In this document: positions 43,780 through 51,733 of the stretch, in pieces | How positions within the stretch are numbered: position 1 is the stretch's first letter | Layout of the letters: each line of letters begins with the position of its first letter | NCBI RefSeq assembly: GCF_003308995.1 | Contig: NZ_QFFJ01000001.1 | Coordinates: 806,001 to 870,000, forward strand | From: Chitinophaga flava | GTDB lineage: Bacteria > Bacteroidota > Bacteroidia > Chitinophagales > Chitinophagaceae | Length of the DNA stretch: 64,000 nucleotides | Reading direction: 5' to 3' | The notes under the pieces: generated by a model | What the model was told of the DNA's origin: nothing | The model's input: the letters and a program-made list of their open reading frames with translations, nothing else | Databases searched by the model: none | Translations under genes and position numbers: made by a program

Positions 43780-45639
43780 ATGTTAAAATCCAGACAATTG
43801 AAAAAAGCGATTCTTTTCTGCAGCGTATGGCTTTCGGTTAACACCTATGCACAAACGAAAAATTATACCGTTGCCAACGCCCATTCCCACAACGACTATG
43901 AGCGCAGCATGCCTTTCTATCAGGCTGCAGCCCTGCACTTTGGCTACATAGAAGCAGATATCCACCTGAAAGACGGTGAACTGTATGTGGCCCACGATAG
44001 TAAAGATATCCAGCCGTTATGTACTTTCAGGGAACTATATCTGCAGCCGGTACTCCGGCAGTTTGCCCTGAATAACGGTAAAGCCTACACTGACGGATCT
44101 CCGCTCCGCCTCCTGGTAGACATTAAAACCGATGGCATTCCTACCTTAAAAGCATTACAGTCCTTACTGCTGCCCTACCGGCAATACTTCGACCCGGCTG
44201 TTAATGCTAATGCAGTACAGGTTATTCTTTCCGGTAACATTCCGCCAGTAGCTGCCTGGTCAGACTTTGACAAACTGTTTTTCTTCGATGGCAGGCCAGA
44301 CAGCACCTACCCTGCTGCCGTAAAATCAAGAGTGGCCCTCGTCAGCACCGACTTCCACCAATACAGCAAATGGAATGGCAAAGGCACTTTTGTGCCTGCG
44401 GAACTGGAAAAGATTACCGGCATAATCAGCAAAGTACATCAGCAGGGCTTTCCTTTCCGTTTCTGGGGCGCCCCTTCTTCCAAATCCTGCTATTATAAAC
44501 TGATGGACCTCGGCGCAGACGTTATCGGTACCGACTATCCGGAAGAGCTGTATGACGTACTGAAAAACACCACACGCACCACCGCCGGTAACATGCCTAC
44601 CCATAACGTATACGCACCTACGTATGCTTCCGACGCCACCCGTGTACGTTCCAAAAACGTGATCCTGTTTATAGGAGATGGCACAGGCCTGGCAGAAATG
44701 TATGCAGGTTATACCGCCAACAAGGGCGCCCTGAACTTATTCCAGATGCGTCAGCTGGGACTGTCCAAAACCGCCTCCACAGATAATTACCACACTGATT
44801 CCGCTGCCGGCGCCACCGCCCTCAGCACCGGTTCCAAAACCAACAACCGCGCTATCGGGATGGACAATACCTATCATGCCATTCCCGTACTGCCCGAAAT
44901 ACTGGCTCCCAAAGGCATCCAGAGCGGCGTCATTGTCACCGAAGAGATTACAGGCGCCACACCTGCCGGTTTCTACGGCCATACACCTGACCGCGACAAT
45001 ACCCGAATCCTTTACCAGCAGCTGATCAGCAGCAAACTGCAGCTGGCCGTTGGCGGAGGTAAAGAAGAACTTGTTCGCGAACTGGGCACCAACTACCAAC
45101 AAACCCTGTCCCAGGCAGGCATCCGTTTTCAGGAAGATTTCAACAGCTGGAATCCTGCCACACAAGGCCGTACTCTCGTGATCCTCTCTGATAAAACGGT
45201 TACCTCCATGCGTGATGGCCGGGGTAACTACCTCAAGGAAGCACTGAAAAAAGCACTGCAACAACTCAACGCTTCCGGTAAAGGTTTCTTCCTGATGGTA
45301 GAAGGCTCCCGCATAGACCATGGCGGCCATGCCAACGATCTCGATTATCTTGTCCGTGAAATGCTGGACTTCGATGATACGATCGGAGAAGCGCTCCGTT
45401 TTGCTGATAAAGACAAACAAACCACCATTATCGTTACAGCCGACCACGAAACCGGCGGCCTCGCCCTCATGGACGGCAACATCTCCAACGGCACCCTCCG
45501 CGGGCATTTCGCGACCAACGACCATACCGGTATTCCCGTGATGGTATTCTCCTATGGACCTAACTCACAACTGTTTGGCGGTGTGTACGAGAACAAGGAG
45601 ATCTTTCATAAGATAGTGGAATGTTACCGTAACCGCTGA
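43780..45639 (+). CDS. PI-PLC/GDPD-like phosphodiesterase fused to alkaline phosphatase
   Basis: A 619-residue exported fusion (signal peptide to about residue 24). Residues 25-265 form a PI-PLC/glycerophosphodiesterase-like barrel (NAHSHNDYERSMPF, EADIHLKDGELYVAHD, and RFWGAPSS). Residues 285-619 are an alkaline phosphatase: metal Asp in FIGDGTGL, nucleophile Ser341 in HTDSAAGATAL, VEGSRIDHGGHAND, VTADHETGG, and NDHTGIPVMVFSYG. One chain could split a phosphodiester and then remove the phosphate, for periplasmic phosphate scavenging. That coupling is inference from the fusion. No Pho-box was identified. Confidence 0.9.
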   Translation: MLKSRQLKKAILFCSVWLSVNTYAQTKNYTVANAHSHNDYERSMPFYQAAALHFGYIEADIHLKDGELYVAHDSKDIQPLCTFRELYLQPVLRQFALNNGKAYTDGSPLRLLVDIKTDGIPTLKALQSLLLPYRQYFDPAVNANAVQVILSGNIPPVAAWSDFDKLFFFDGRPDSTYPAAVKSRVALVSTDFHQYSKWNGKGTFVPAELEKITGIISKVHQQGFPFRFWGAPSSKSCYYKLMDLGADVIGTDYPEELYDVLKNTTRTTAGNMPTHNVYAPTYASDATRVRSKNVILFIGDGTGLAEMYAGYTANKGALNLFQMRQLGLSKTASTDNYHTDSAAGATALSTGSKTNNRAIGMDNTYHAIPVLPEILAPKGIQSGVIVTEEITGATPAGFYGHTPDRDNTRILYQQLISSKLQLAVGGGKEELVRELGTNYQQTLSQAGIRFQEDFNSWNPATQGRTLVILSDKTVTSMRDGRGNYLKEALKKALQQLNASGKGFFLMVEGSRIDHGGHANDLDYLVREMLDFDDTIGEALRFADKDKQTTIIVTADHETGGLALMDGNISNGTLRGHFATNDHTGIPVMVFSYGPNSQLFGGVYENKEIFHKIVECYRNR

Positions 45640-45736
45640 TAGATCTGATGTTGCTGATGAACCTGATTGCGGAGATGTAAGCGGAGATTAGATTTTTTTG
45701 AAAGATTTTTTGTGAGAGATTTTTGTGAAGATGAAT

Positions 45737-45786
45737 ATTTGTTGCGGATCCCTGGCTATTTCAGGTCGCCAGGATCCGCAACAAAA
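45737..45786. terminator. Long inverted repeat overlapping a stop codon
   Basis: ATTTGTTGCGGATCC (45737-45751) and GGATCCGCAACAAAAT (45772-45787) pair, extended by TGGC/GCCA after a one-base bulge, giving about 19 bp. It lies between the convergent phosphatase gene and NrtR-like gene and includes the last codons and stop of the latter. It lacks a good T run, so it may act chiefly as a barrier or mRNA-end stabiliser. Confidence 0.65.
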
Positions 45787-46460
45787 TGAAGGAAAGCATT
45801 GAAAGTAGCGCTATAGCGGCGTTTATTGAGTTTATAATAAAATGCGCCTCTTTTGGAGCTAAGTTTTTCCTTGTCTTTTTGTTTGACTAACAAATTGGTA
45901 GAAAGGATTTTGCGGCTGAAGTTTCGTTTGTCGAAAATACTGTCGTAAATGGCTTCATAGAGGATCTGCAGTTGCGGAATTGTAAACTTAGCTGGCAACA
46001 ACTCAAACAACAGCGGATGAATGGCTGCTTTATAACGTAAACGCTCCAACGCAGCTTCCACCATCCGTACCTGTCCGGCAATCAGGCCAGGCAAATCCTG
46101 CAGGGATATCCATTGCGCCTGATACTGATCGTTGAGCTGCAACTGGGACGCATTGATATTAAGCAACGACAGATAGGCAACTGCTACCGTATTTTCTTTC
46201 GGCTGCCTGGGTTCTGCGGCAAAAGCAGATACCTGTTCGAGATAAGCATCTTCCAGTCCGGTCAGCTCATACAGCATACGGGAGGCCGCTTCTCCGAAAT
46301 CCTCCCCGGGCTGTAGCCATCCACTCATCAGACCCCATTTGTTTTTTTGCGGCCCGTTATTCTGTTTGATCAGCAAAAGTTTCAGATCCTGCCCATCAAA
46401 ACCAAAGATGACGCAATCTACAGCCACCAGCATCCTGGATTGCCCGGAATTATGTTTCAT
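45756..46460 (-). CDS. NrtR-like Nudix-winged-helix transcription regulator
   Basis: A 234-residue regulator: N-terminal Nudix-like domain (FGFDGQDLKLLLIKQNNGPQKNKWGLMSG) and a C-terminal winged helix (LLPAKFTIPQLQILYEAIYDSIFDKRNFSRKIL). The Nudix box is damaged: GWLQPGEDFGEAASRMLYELTGL keeps one of the metal-binding glutamates of REUXEEXGU but has Met and Leu at others. Bacteroidota members of this group act as sugar-responsive repressors, with the Nudix fold as ligand sensor only. Its target may be the adjacent genes. Its stop codon lies in a strong inverted repeat. Confidence 0.85.
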   Translation of the reverse strand: MKHNSGQSRMLVAVDCVIFGFDGQDLKLLLIKQNNGPQKNKWGLMSGWLQPGEDFGEAASRMLYELTGLEDAYLEQVSAFAAEPRQPKENTVAVAYLSLLNINASQLQLNDQYQAQWISLQDLPGLIAGQVRMVEAALERLRYKAAIHPLLFELLPAKFTIPQLQILYEAIYDSIFDKRNFSRKILSTNLLVKQKDKEKLSSKRGAFYYKLNKRRYSATFNAFLHFVADPGDLK

Positions 46461-46541
46461 ATCAGCGATAGAATTTATAATAGCCCGGCAATTTAGGCTA
46501 CCCCATGATATTAAAAAAATTATCGTCTGATTTGATTTTTA

Positions 46542-47192
46542 TCAGGCAAACAGTTGTTGCAACACCGGATCGGTGTAATCCTCCACAAATGCAAGGATAT
46601 TGGGATAAGCCGCAAACTCATCACGTGTATGCATGGTGGTTAGTACTACTGCCTGCATCCCGGCATTAAGGGCCGCCTCTACTCCTTTGGGTGCATCTTC
46701 AAACACGATGCAGTCTGCCGGCGTAGCATGGATGGCAGCAGCACATTTCAGAAACACTTCCGGGTTGGGTTTGCTGGTAGCCACATCTTCAGCGCTTACC
46801 ACTGCATTAAAATAATCATGCAGTTGCAGGTTGTCCAGTACAAAACTGATATTAAAACGGTTGGCTGCAGATCCGATGGTCATAGGGATACCTGCATCGG
46901 CGGCCTGGCGGAGGAAAGCCGGAAGACCCGCAATCAATTCCAGATGAGGCCGGAAAGCCTCCTGATACAGCACTTCCTTTTCATGTGCGATCTCCAGCAT
47001 CTGGGGCAGGGTGAAGCGTTCTTTTCCGAAGATACGCATCAGCAGTTCCTCATTTTTTCCATACATATGTCCTCTGACTGCTTCTCTGGTCATGTTGGCC
47101 CCTAGTTTGTTCAGCATATTGTACCAGCCATCCAGATGATATTCCATGTCGTTGATCATGGTTCCGTTGAGATCGAAAATAAATGCTTTCAT
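46542..47192 (-). CDS. HAD-superfamily phosphatase/phosphomutase, beta-PGM-like
   Basis: A 216-residue HAD subfamily IA protein with a helical cap (about 15-80). The nucleophile is Asp7 in FIFDLNGTMIND, Thr/Ser in TIGSAAN, Lys in TSKPNPEVFL, and the acidic pair in FEDAPKGVEAA. The second Asp of the DxD motif, the general acid/base, is Asn9 here. Sugar-phosphate mutases and phosphatases of this type are hard to tell apart; the Asn argues against normal beta-phosphoglucomutase chemistry. It lies 81 nt before the NrtR-like gene on the same strand, so the regulator could control it. Confidence 0.85.
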   Translation of the reverse strand: MKAFIFDLNGTMINDMEYHLDGWYNMLNKLGANMTREAVRGHMYGKNEELLMRIFGKERFTLPQMLEIAHEKEVLYQEAFRPHLELIAGLPAFLRQAADAGIPMTIGSAANRFNISFVLDNLQLHDYFNAVVSAEDVATSKPNPEVFLKCAAAIHATPADCIVFEDAPKGVEAALNAGMQAVVLTTMHTRDEFAAYPNILAFVEDYTDPVLQQLFA

Positions 47193-47197
47193 GGCTG

Positions 47198-47205
47198 CAA
47201 AGATA
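47198..47205 (-). promoter_or_regulatory. Possible -7 box touching the HAD gene start
   Basis: On the minus strand TATCTTTG ends 5 nt before the ATG (TATCTTTG-CAGCC-ATG), so the mRNA might be leaderless. No clear -33 box. Confidence 0.4.
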
Positions 47206-47265
47206 TTACAACCTACAGTTTCTCTCCAGAATTAAACCGGAGTTTTGACATTAAAACATCTTTCC

Positions 47266-48258
47266 ATGAAAAAACTATTGTTTCCGGTGTTATTGTTTGG
47301 TACACTGATGGCTACTGCACAATCTCCGAAATGGCATGTGGCTGCCACTTATCCTGTAAAAGGTGATGGTAAATGGGATTACATTGCTATCAATCCTGTT
47401 ACCCAACAGTTGTATGTTGCGCACGGTACCGAAGTAAATATTATTGACAAAACCACCGGTACAGAAGCAGGTACGATTCCTCATACGGAGGGCGTACATG
47501 GTATTGCTTTCGCACCCCGCTTTGGCAAAGGATTTACGAGCAACGGCAAAGCCAATACGGTCACCGTGTTTGATATCAATACCCATCAGGTACAGGCAGA
47601 AATTGCTACCGGTGGCAATCCGGATGCTATTTTGTTTGAGCCGTTCTCCGACAAAGTGATTACCTGCGATGGTGCCGGCAAAGATCTTACCATCATCAAT
47701 CCGGGCACCAATAAGGTGGTGGCTACTGTCCCTTTAAAGGCAAGGCCTGAAACAGCTGTATCCGACGGAGCCGGACACCTGTATGTAAATCTTGAAGACA
47801 AAAGCAGTATCGCTGTGATCAGTATGTCCACTTTCAAAGTGGAAAAGGAATGGCCGCTGGGCAAAGGGGAAGCGCCTACCGGACTGGCCATTGATACCGT
47901 GACCCACCGACTGTTTGCGGGTTGCGACAACAAGTTACTGGTAGTGATGAATGCTGTCAACGGTCAGGTAGTGACCACGCTGCCTATTGGCGACGGTTGT
48001 GATGGCGTAGCTTTTGATGCTGCCGGTAAAATCATTTTTGCGTCCAACGGAGAAGGCACCCTGTCTGTATTCCGGGAAGATAGTGCGGACAAATACACGT
48101 CCCTGGGCACTGTTCCTACCGCCAAAGGCGCCAGGACGCTGGTATATGATCCGCTTACACAGAATGTGTTTCTTCCGGCTGCCGACCGTCATAGCGGACC
48201 CGACGGCAAACCTGTGATAGCACCGGGAACATTCCGTGTGCTGGCAGTTCGTAAATAG
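47266..48258 (+). CDS. YncE-like secreted beta-propeller protein
   Basis: A 330-residue exported protein (signal peptide MKKLLFPVLLFGTLMATA). A seven-bladed propeller can be followed by repeated blades of about 42 residues: YIAINPVTQQLYVAHGTEVNIIDKTTG, GIAFAPRFGKGFTSNGKANTVTVFDINTHQ, AVISMSTFKVEKEW, and so on. The family has no fixed enzyme activity; members bind partners or redox cofactors. The ATG of MKKLL is preferred over the upstream TTG because it opens the signal peptide. Its stop codon sits inside a terminator hairpin. Confidence 0.85.
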   Translation: MKKLLFPVLLFGTLMATAQSPKWHVAATYPVKGDGKWDYIAINPVTQQLYVAHGTEVNIIDKTTGTEAGTIPHTEGVHGIAFAPRFGKGFTSNGKANTVTVFDINTHQVQAEIATGGNPDAILFEPFSDKVITCDGAGKDLTIINPGTNKVVATVPLKARPETAVSDGAGHLYVNLEDKSSIAVISMSTFKVEKEWPLGKGEAPTGLAIDTVTHRLFAGCDNKLLVVMNAVNGQVVTTLPIGDGCDGVAFDAAGKIIFASNGEGTLSVFREDSADKYTSLGTVPTAKGARTLVYDPLTQNVFLPAADRHSGPDGKPVIAPGTFRVLAVRK

Positions 48259-48280
48259 TTCCTTTCACGGAACTATTTAC
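48251..48280. terminator. Hairpin overlapping the propeller stop codon
   Basis: A perfect 12-bp stem (48251-48262 with 48269-48280, GTAAATAGTTCC/GGAACTATTTAC). The 5' arm contains the TAG stop codon of the propeller gene. Confidence 0.75.
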
Positions 48281-48281
48281 T

Positions 48282-48289
48282 TATATTTG
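48282..48289 (+). promoter_or_regulatory. Promoter -7 box of the RsbQ-like gene
   Basis: TATATTTG, a full match to TAnnTTTG, directly after the terminator of the propeller gene; predicted transcript start near 48295, about 85 nt before the RsbQ-like ATG. No clear -33 element. Confidence 0.5.
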
Positions 48290-48379
48290 GATAATAGTGA
48301 CCGTTATGAAAGCTGCTCCTTCCAGGTTGCAAGCGGAACAGAGACGTCTGTCCTGCTCTTCAGAAAAACTATTAACCAT

Positions 48380-49180
48380 ATGGATATTACGAAGAAGAAC
48401 AACATCCGCATTACCGGTAACCCACAAGCCAGCCAGACACTCGTTTTCGGACATGGTCTTGGCATTGACCAGCACTCTTTTTCAGACCTTCTTCCCGCTT
48501 TTGAGCATGACTATCGAATCGTGCTTTATGATAATGCCGGCAGTGGTAATACCGATCCTTCTTCGTACAGTCCTTTGCGTTACGCCACCATGAACGGGTA
48601 TGTGACCGACCTGACAGATATTCTGGAGTTTGTGGGAGCAGAGAATACCACTTTTATCGGGCATTCCGTAAGCGGGATGATCGGTTTGATGGCTGCCAAC
48701 CGGAAGCCGCATCTGTTTGACCGGCTGGTACTGATGGGTTCCAGTCCGCGTTACCTCAACGATCCGGCAGCCTTCTATACCGGCGGCTTTGACGAAGCAG
48801 CCCTGGAAGCCTTGTTCGAGACCATGCATACCAACTACCAGGCATGGGCGATTGGCTTTTCACTGCTGGCCATGCGTAATCCCGAACGACCTAAACTCGC
48901 CGAAGACTTTGCCAGCTCCCTGCAACGGTTACGTCCTGATATTGCCATTTCGGTGGCCAGAGCTATTTTCCTGCTCGACCACCGTAATGAGCTATCTAAA
49001 GTAAACAAACCTACACTGATCATTGAAACAGCCAATGATATCGCCGTTCCGGCCGTGGTAAGCGAATACCTTGAAAAAAACATCCGCGGCAGCAAACGAA
49101 TAAAAGTTAATACAGAAGGACATTTCCCCCAGATAAGCGCTCCCGGGGAAGTGATCGCTGCACTACAGTCATTTGTTTAA
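48380..49180 (+). CDS. RsbQ-like alpha/beta hydrolase (signal-binding)
   Basis: A 266-residue cytoplasmic alpha/beta hydrolase that follows Bacillus RsbQ (269 residues) nearly end to end: LVFGHGLGIDQHSF, FIGHSVSGMIGLMA, MGSSPRYLNDP, LSKVNKPTLIIETANDIAVP. The triad is Ser96, Asp220 and His248, matching RsbQ Ser96, Asp219, His247. RsbQ and plant relatives (karrikin and strigolactone receptors) bind a hydrophobic small molecule and pass the signal to a partner. Here the next gene, which overlaps or closely follows, encodes a GAF-PAS protein, like the RsbQ-RsbP pair. The ATG chosen gives the RsbQ-like N-terminus; the frame opens 48 codons earlier. Confidence 0.9.
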   Translation: MDITKKNNIRITGNPQASQTLVFGHGLGIDQHSFSDLLPAFEHDYRIVLYDNAGSGNTDPSSYSPLRYATMNGYVTDLTDILEFVGAENTTFIGHSVSGMIGLMAANRKPHLFDRLVLMGSSPRYLNDPAAFYTGGFDEAALEALFETMHTNYQAWAIGFSLLAMRNPERPKLAEDFASSLQRLRPDIAISVARAIFLLDHRNELSKVNKPTLIIETANDIAVPAVVSEYLEKNIRGSKRIKVNTEGHFPQISAPGEVIAALQSFV

Positions 49181-50045
49181 CTTTATCAATCTACCTACCG
49201 TGAACAGTTGGGAAAACAAAGCGTTGAATTTTATCAACCAGACCAGTCGCTGGGATAAGGAGAAACATATCTCTTCCTTTCTGGCTTTCAGTATCTCGCT
49301 GGTTAAAAATCTCCTGGAAGCAGACATCGCGCTGCAACTGGAGTTTGAAGATGAAAATACAGCCAAGGTTAAAAATGCCTCTCCTCATTTTCTGAATGAG
49401 ATCGTAATCAGCCCGGACCCCGTCCGCAAGCTGTTGCATCGTCATGCCTTTAAAACCATTTACTGGACAGAGGTAGCGGCGATACCTGATCATCCGTTAC
49501 ATGAACTGTTGAGAGACCTTTCATCTGCCGTCATCATTCCTATTAATACAGAACCGCATAACAGCCTGCTGATACTGGGCTGGACCACTCAACAGGTATT
49601 TGAAACCGCTTTTCAGGACTGTATAGAAACAATCCGGCTGCGGCTGAAGGAGATATTGACACATACGCAGCAGCAGCTGTATTTTCAGGGTATTGCCATG
49701 CGTTTTGCCGCGATACTGCATTGTTTGCCGCATGCGGTCATTTTTATCAACAACGATGGTTTTTCCGGATGGGTGAATCAGAAGGCGGCGGACATACTGG
49801 AGCTTTCGGGGCCAGGGGAACAGTTGCCGGCCATCCTCTCCGATGCTATGACGCAGCTGCGCAACAGAGCTGTCAATACCGATGATATTTACAATACTGC
49901 AATTGAACTTTTTGCTTCGCCGGAGAATGCTATCAGCAACTGGGAATGGAAGCTGGAAGGCGCTGATCCCAGGACTTACCGGGTGTCCTGTTTACCGGTC
50001 ACATCCCAGCGGATCAACGGGCGGCTGTGGATCTTCGAAGAATAG
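49173..50045 (+). CDS. GAF-PAS sensor protein without output domain
   Basis: A 290-residue protein with a GAF-like region (about 15-155) and a PAS domain (about 175-288), ending in LWIFEE. In typical kinases the histidine kinase region would begin at that point, so this is a sensor half without an output domain. The RsbQ-like gene directly precedes it: with the TTG start they overlap by 8 nt, while a GTG nine codons later would leave 19 nt. RsbP also joins a PAS domain to RsbQ, so a physical pair is likely. It is convergent with the receiver-kinase gene, 3 nt apart. Confidence 0.8.
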   Translation: MFNFINLPTVNSWENKALNFINQTSRWDKEKHISSFLAFSISLVKNLLEADIALQLEFEDENTAKVKNASPHFLNEIVISPDPVRKLLHRHAFKTIYWTEVAAIPDHPLHELLRDLSSAVIIPINTEPHNSLLILGWTTQQVFETAFQDCIETIRLRLKEILTHTQQQLYFQGIAMRFAAILHCLPHAVIFINNDGFSGWVNQKAADILELSGPGEQLPAILSDAMTQLRNRAVNTDDIYNTAIELFASPENAISNWEWKLEGADPRTYRVSCLPVTSQRINGRLWIFEE

Positions 50046-50048
50046 ACT

Positions 50049-51152
50049 TTATCTTCTGCGCCACTGAAAATAAAAAGTGCTGCCCAGGCCAGGCTCAGAT
50101 TCTACCCATACTTTACCTCCCTGTTCTTCCACCAGCATCTTAAAAATGTTGAGGCCAATACCAGTACCTTCTTCCTTCCTGTTATCATCCAATCGCTCAA
50201 AGAGACGAAATACCCGGTCTGTATCTCTTTTTTCCATACCCGGTCCGTTGTCTTTCACATAAAATTCGTAGAACTCCTCTTTCTCAGCAGCACCCACCGT
50301 AATCAGTCCCGTTGTTTTATCATTGTATTTGATCGCATTGGAGATCAGGTTCTGGAAAACCTGCTGGAGTTTAAGGCGGTTTGCAGCCACTGTGGGCAAG
50401 GTGCCCCGGGTAGTGATCTTAATATGGGCAGGCGGGAACAACAACCGGGTAACATCCGTGATGAGCAGTGCTACATCTACTGTTTCCTCCATGCCTTCCG
50501 TATCGCTCCGGCGGGCATAGTCGAGCATGGAAGTAATCATGGCAGAGAGATGCCGGGCAGCCCCCATGACGGTATCCATATAATCCTTTAACTCCGGTGA
50601 CGCCTGTACGCTTTCATCTTCAATCATTATAGAGAGCAGGCTGATAGCCCCGGCCAGCGGAGACTTCAGGTCATGCGCCACGATGTACATGAAACGCTCC
50701 AGCTGTTTGTTGATTTTTTCTTTATCAGCGATGAGCTGTTTGAGGTCCTGCTGGGAGAAGTATAGTTTTTCGAATACATTCACCTTAGCCCTGGTAACAT
50801 TTACATTGAGTGGTTTGTAGAGATAATCAACTGCGCCGGCGGAAAAGCCCCGTATGACGTTTTGTTCTTCCTTGTTGATAGCCGTTACGAAGATGATGGA
50901 GATATCCCGGGTTTTAGGATTCAGTTGCAGGAGCCTGGCCACTTCGAAGCCATCCATTTCAGGCATTTGCACATCGAGCAGTATCAGGCCGATATGATTA
51001 TTCTTCAGCACCATCTTCAGCGCTTCATTACCTGAGGTAGCCTGGAGAAAAACACGGTTATCTTCTTCCAGCATATGTTGCAGGGAAATCAGGTTCTCCA
51101 TTTTATCATCTACCAGGAGAATGGTAAAGATATTTTGAGGTTCATCGGTCAT
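50049..51152 (-). CDS. Receiver-histidine kinase
   Basis: A 367-residue soluble protein with the unusual order receiver then kinase. Receiver (about 8-130): LLVDDKMENL and phosphoacceptor in LILLDVQMPEMDG. Then a coiled coil, HisKA with the phosphoacceptor His in YIVAHDLKSPLAGAI, and HATPase (NLISNAIKYND, DNGPGME, GTGIGLNIFKML). It overlaps cheB by 11 nt and is the last gene of the kinase-cheR-cheB operon. It probably relays signal from CheB/CheR-modified partners or from the large hybrid kinase upstream. Confidence 0.92.
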   Translation of the reverse strand: MTDEPQNIFTILLVDDKMENLISLQHMLEEDNRVFLQATSGNEALKMVLKNNHIGLILLDVQMPEMDGFEVARLLQLNPKTRDISIIFVTAINKEEQNVIRGFSAGAVDYLYKPLNVNVTRAKVNVFEKLYFSQQDLKQLIADKEKINKQLERFMYIVAHDLKSPLAGAISLLSIMIEDESVQASPELKDYMDTVMGAARHLSAMITSMLDYARRSDTEGMEETVDVALLITDVTRLLFPPAHIKITTRGTLPTVAANRLKLQQVFQNLISNAIKYNDKTTGLITVGAAEKEEFYEFYVKDNGPGMEKRDTDRVFRLFERLDDNRKEEGTGIGLNIFKMLVEEQGGKVWVESEPGLGSTFYFQWRRR

Positions 51153-51729
51153 GTTCCGGGCTCATTTTGAGTTCCTGTAAAAACTGGACCATTTCGGGTA
51201 CTGTGAGGGGTTGTATATCCGCGCAGCGGTCCATAGCAGCCTGGGGCATCGTATCAAAGAGAGCAGTACCAGGATGTTGTGCGATTCCGGTACCTCCTGC
51301 CGAGACAATGCGCTGAAGGCCCGCAGCACCATCTTTGCTGGCTCCGCTCAACAGCATGCCCAGGGCTCTGGAGCCGTAGGTTTCCGCCACGCTGTCGAAG
51401 CTGATATCAATGGATGGACGGCTGTAGTGCAACGGCTCTGAGTAGTCCAGCGAAAAGGTGTAGTCCTGTTCTATCAGCAGGTGGTAGTTCTGCGGAGCAA
51501 GATAAATCCTGTTGGGCAGTACCGGCTGTTTGTCTTCCGGTTCGACGATAGGAGTCTTGAAGGATAGTAACCGGTCCAGGTCGCTTGGTACATTTTTGAG
51601 GCGGTGCAACACAATGATCATGGTGCATTCCAATGGGTGCGGGAGCTGCTCCAACAGGGCTGCCAATACGGGCAGGCTGCCGGCGGAACCACCAATGGCG
51701 ATCATATCAAATGGGGTTAGAGGTTGCAA
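51142..51729 (-). CDS. CheB-like protein-glutamate methylesterase without receiver domain
   Basis: A stand-alone CheB methylesterase domain: nucleophile Ser in IAIGGSAGSLPVL, His in VLHRLKNVPSDL and Asp in LLSGASKDGAAGL. It has no N-terminal receiver domain, so it is not the classic chemotaxis phosphoregulated enzyme. Start unsure: I chose a TTG just after the cheR stop; an ATG at 51705 would clip the first strand, and a TTG at 51780 would overlap cheR by 47 nt. It follows cheR and precedes a receiver-kinase (11-nt overlap). Confidence 0.88.
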   Translation of the reverse strand: MQPLTPFDMIAIGGSAGSLPVLAALLEQLPHPLECTMIIVLHRLKNVPSDLDRLLSFKTPIVEPEDKQPVLPNRIYLAPQNYHLLIEQDYTFSLDYSEPLHYSRPSIDISFDSVAETYGSRALGMLLSGASKDGAAGLQRIVSAGGTGIAQHPGTALFDTMPQAAMDRCADIQPLTVPEMVQFLQELKMSPEHDR

Positions 51730-51733
51730 TTGT

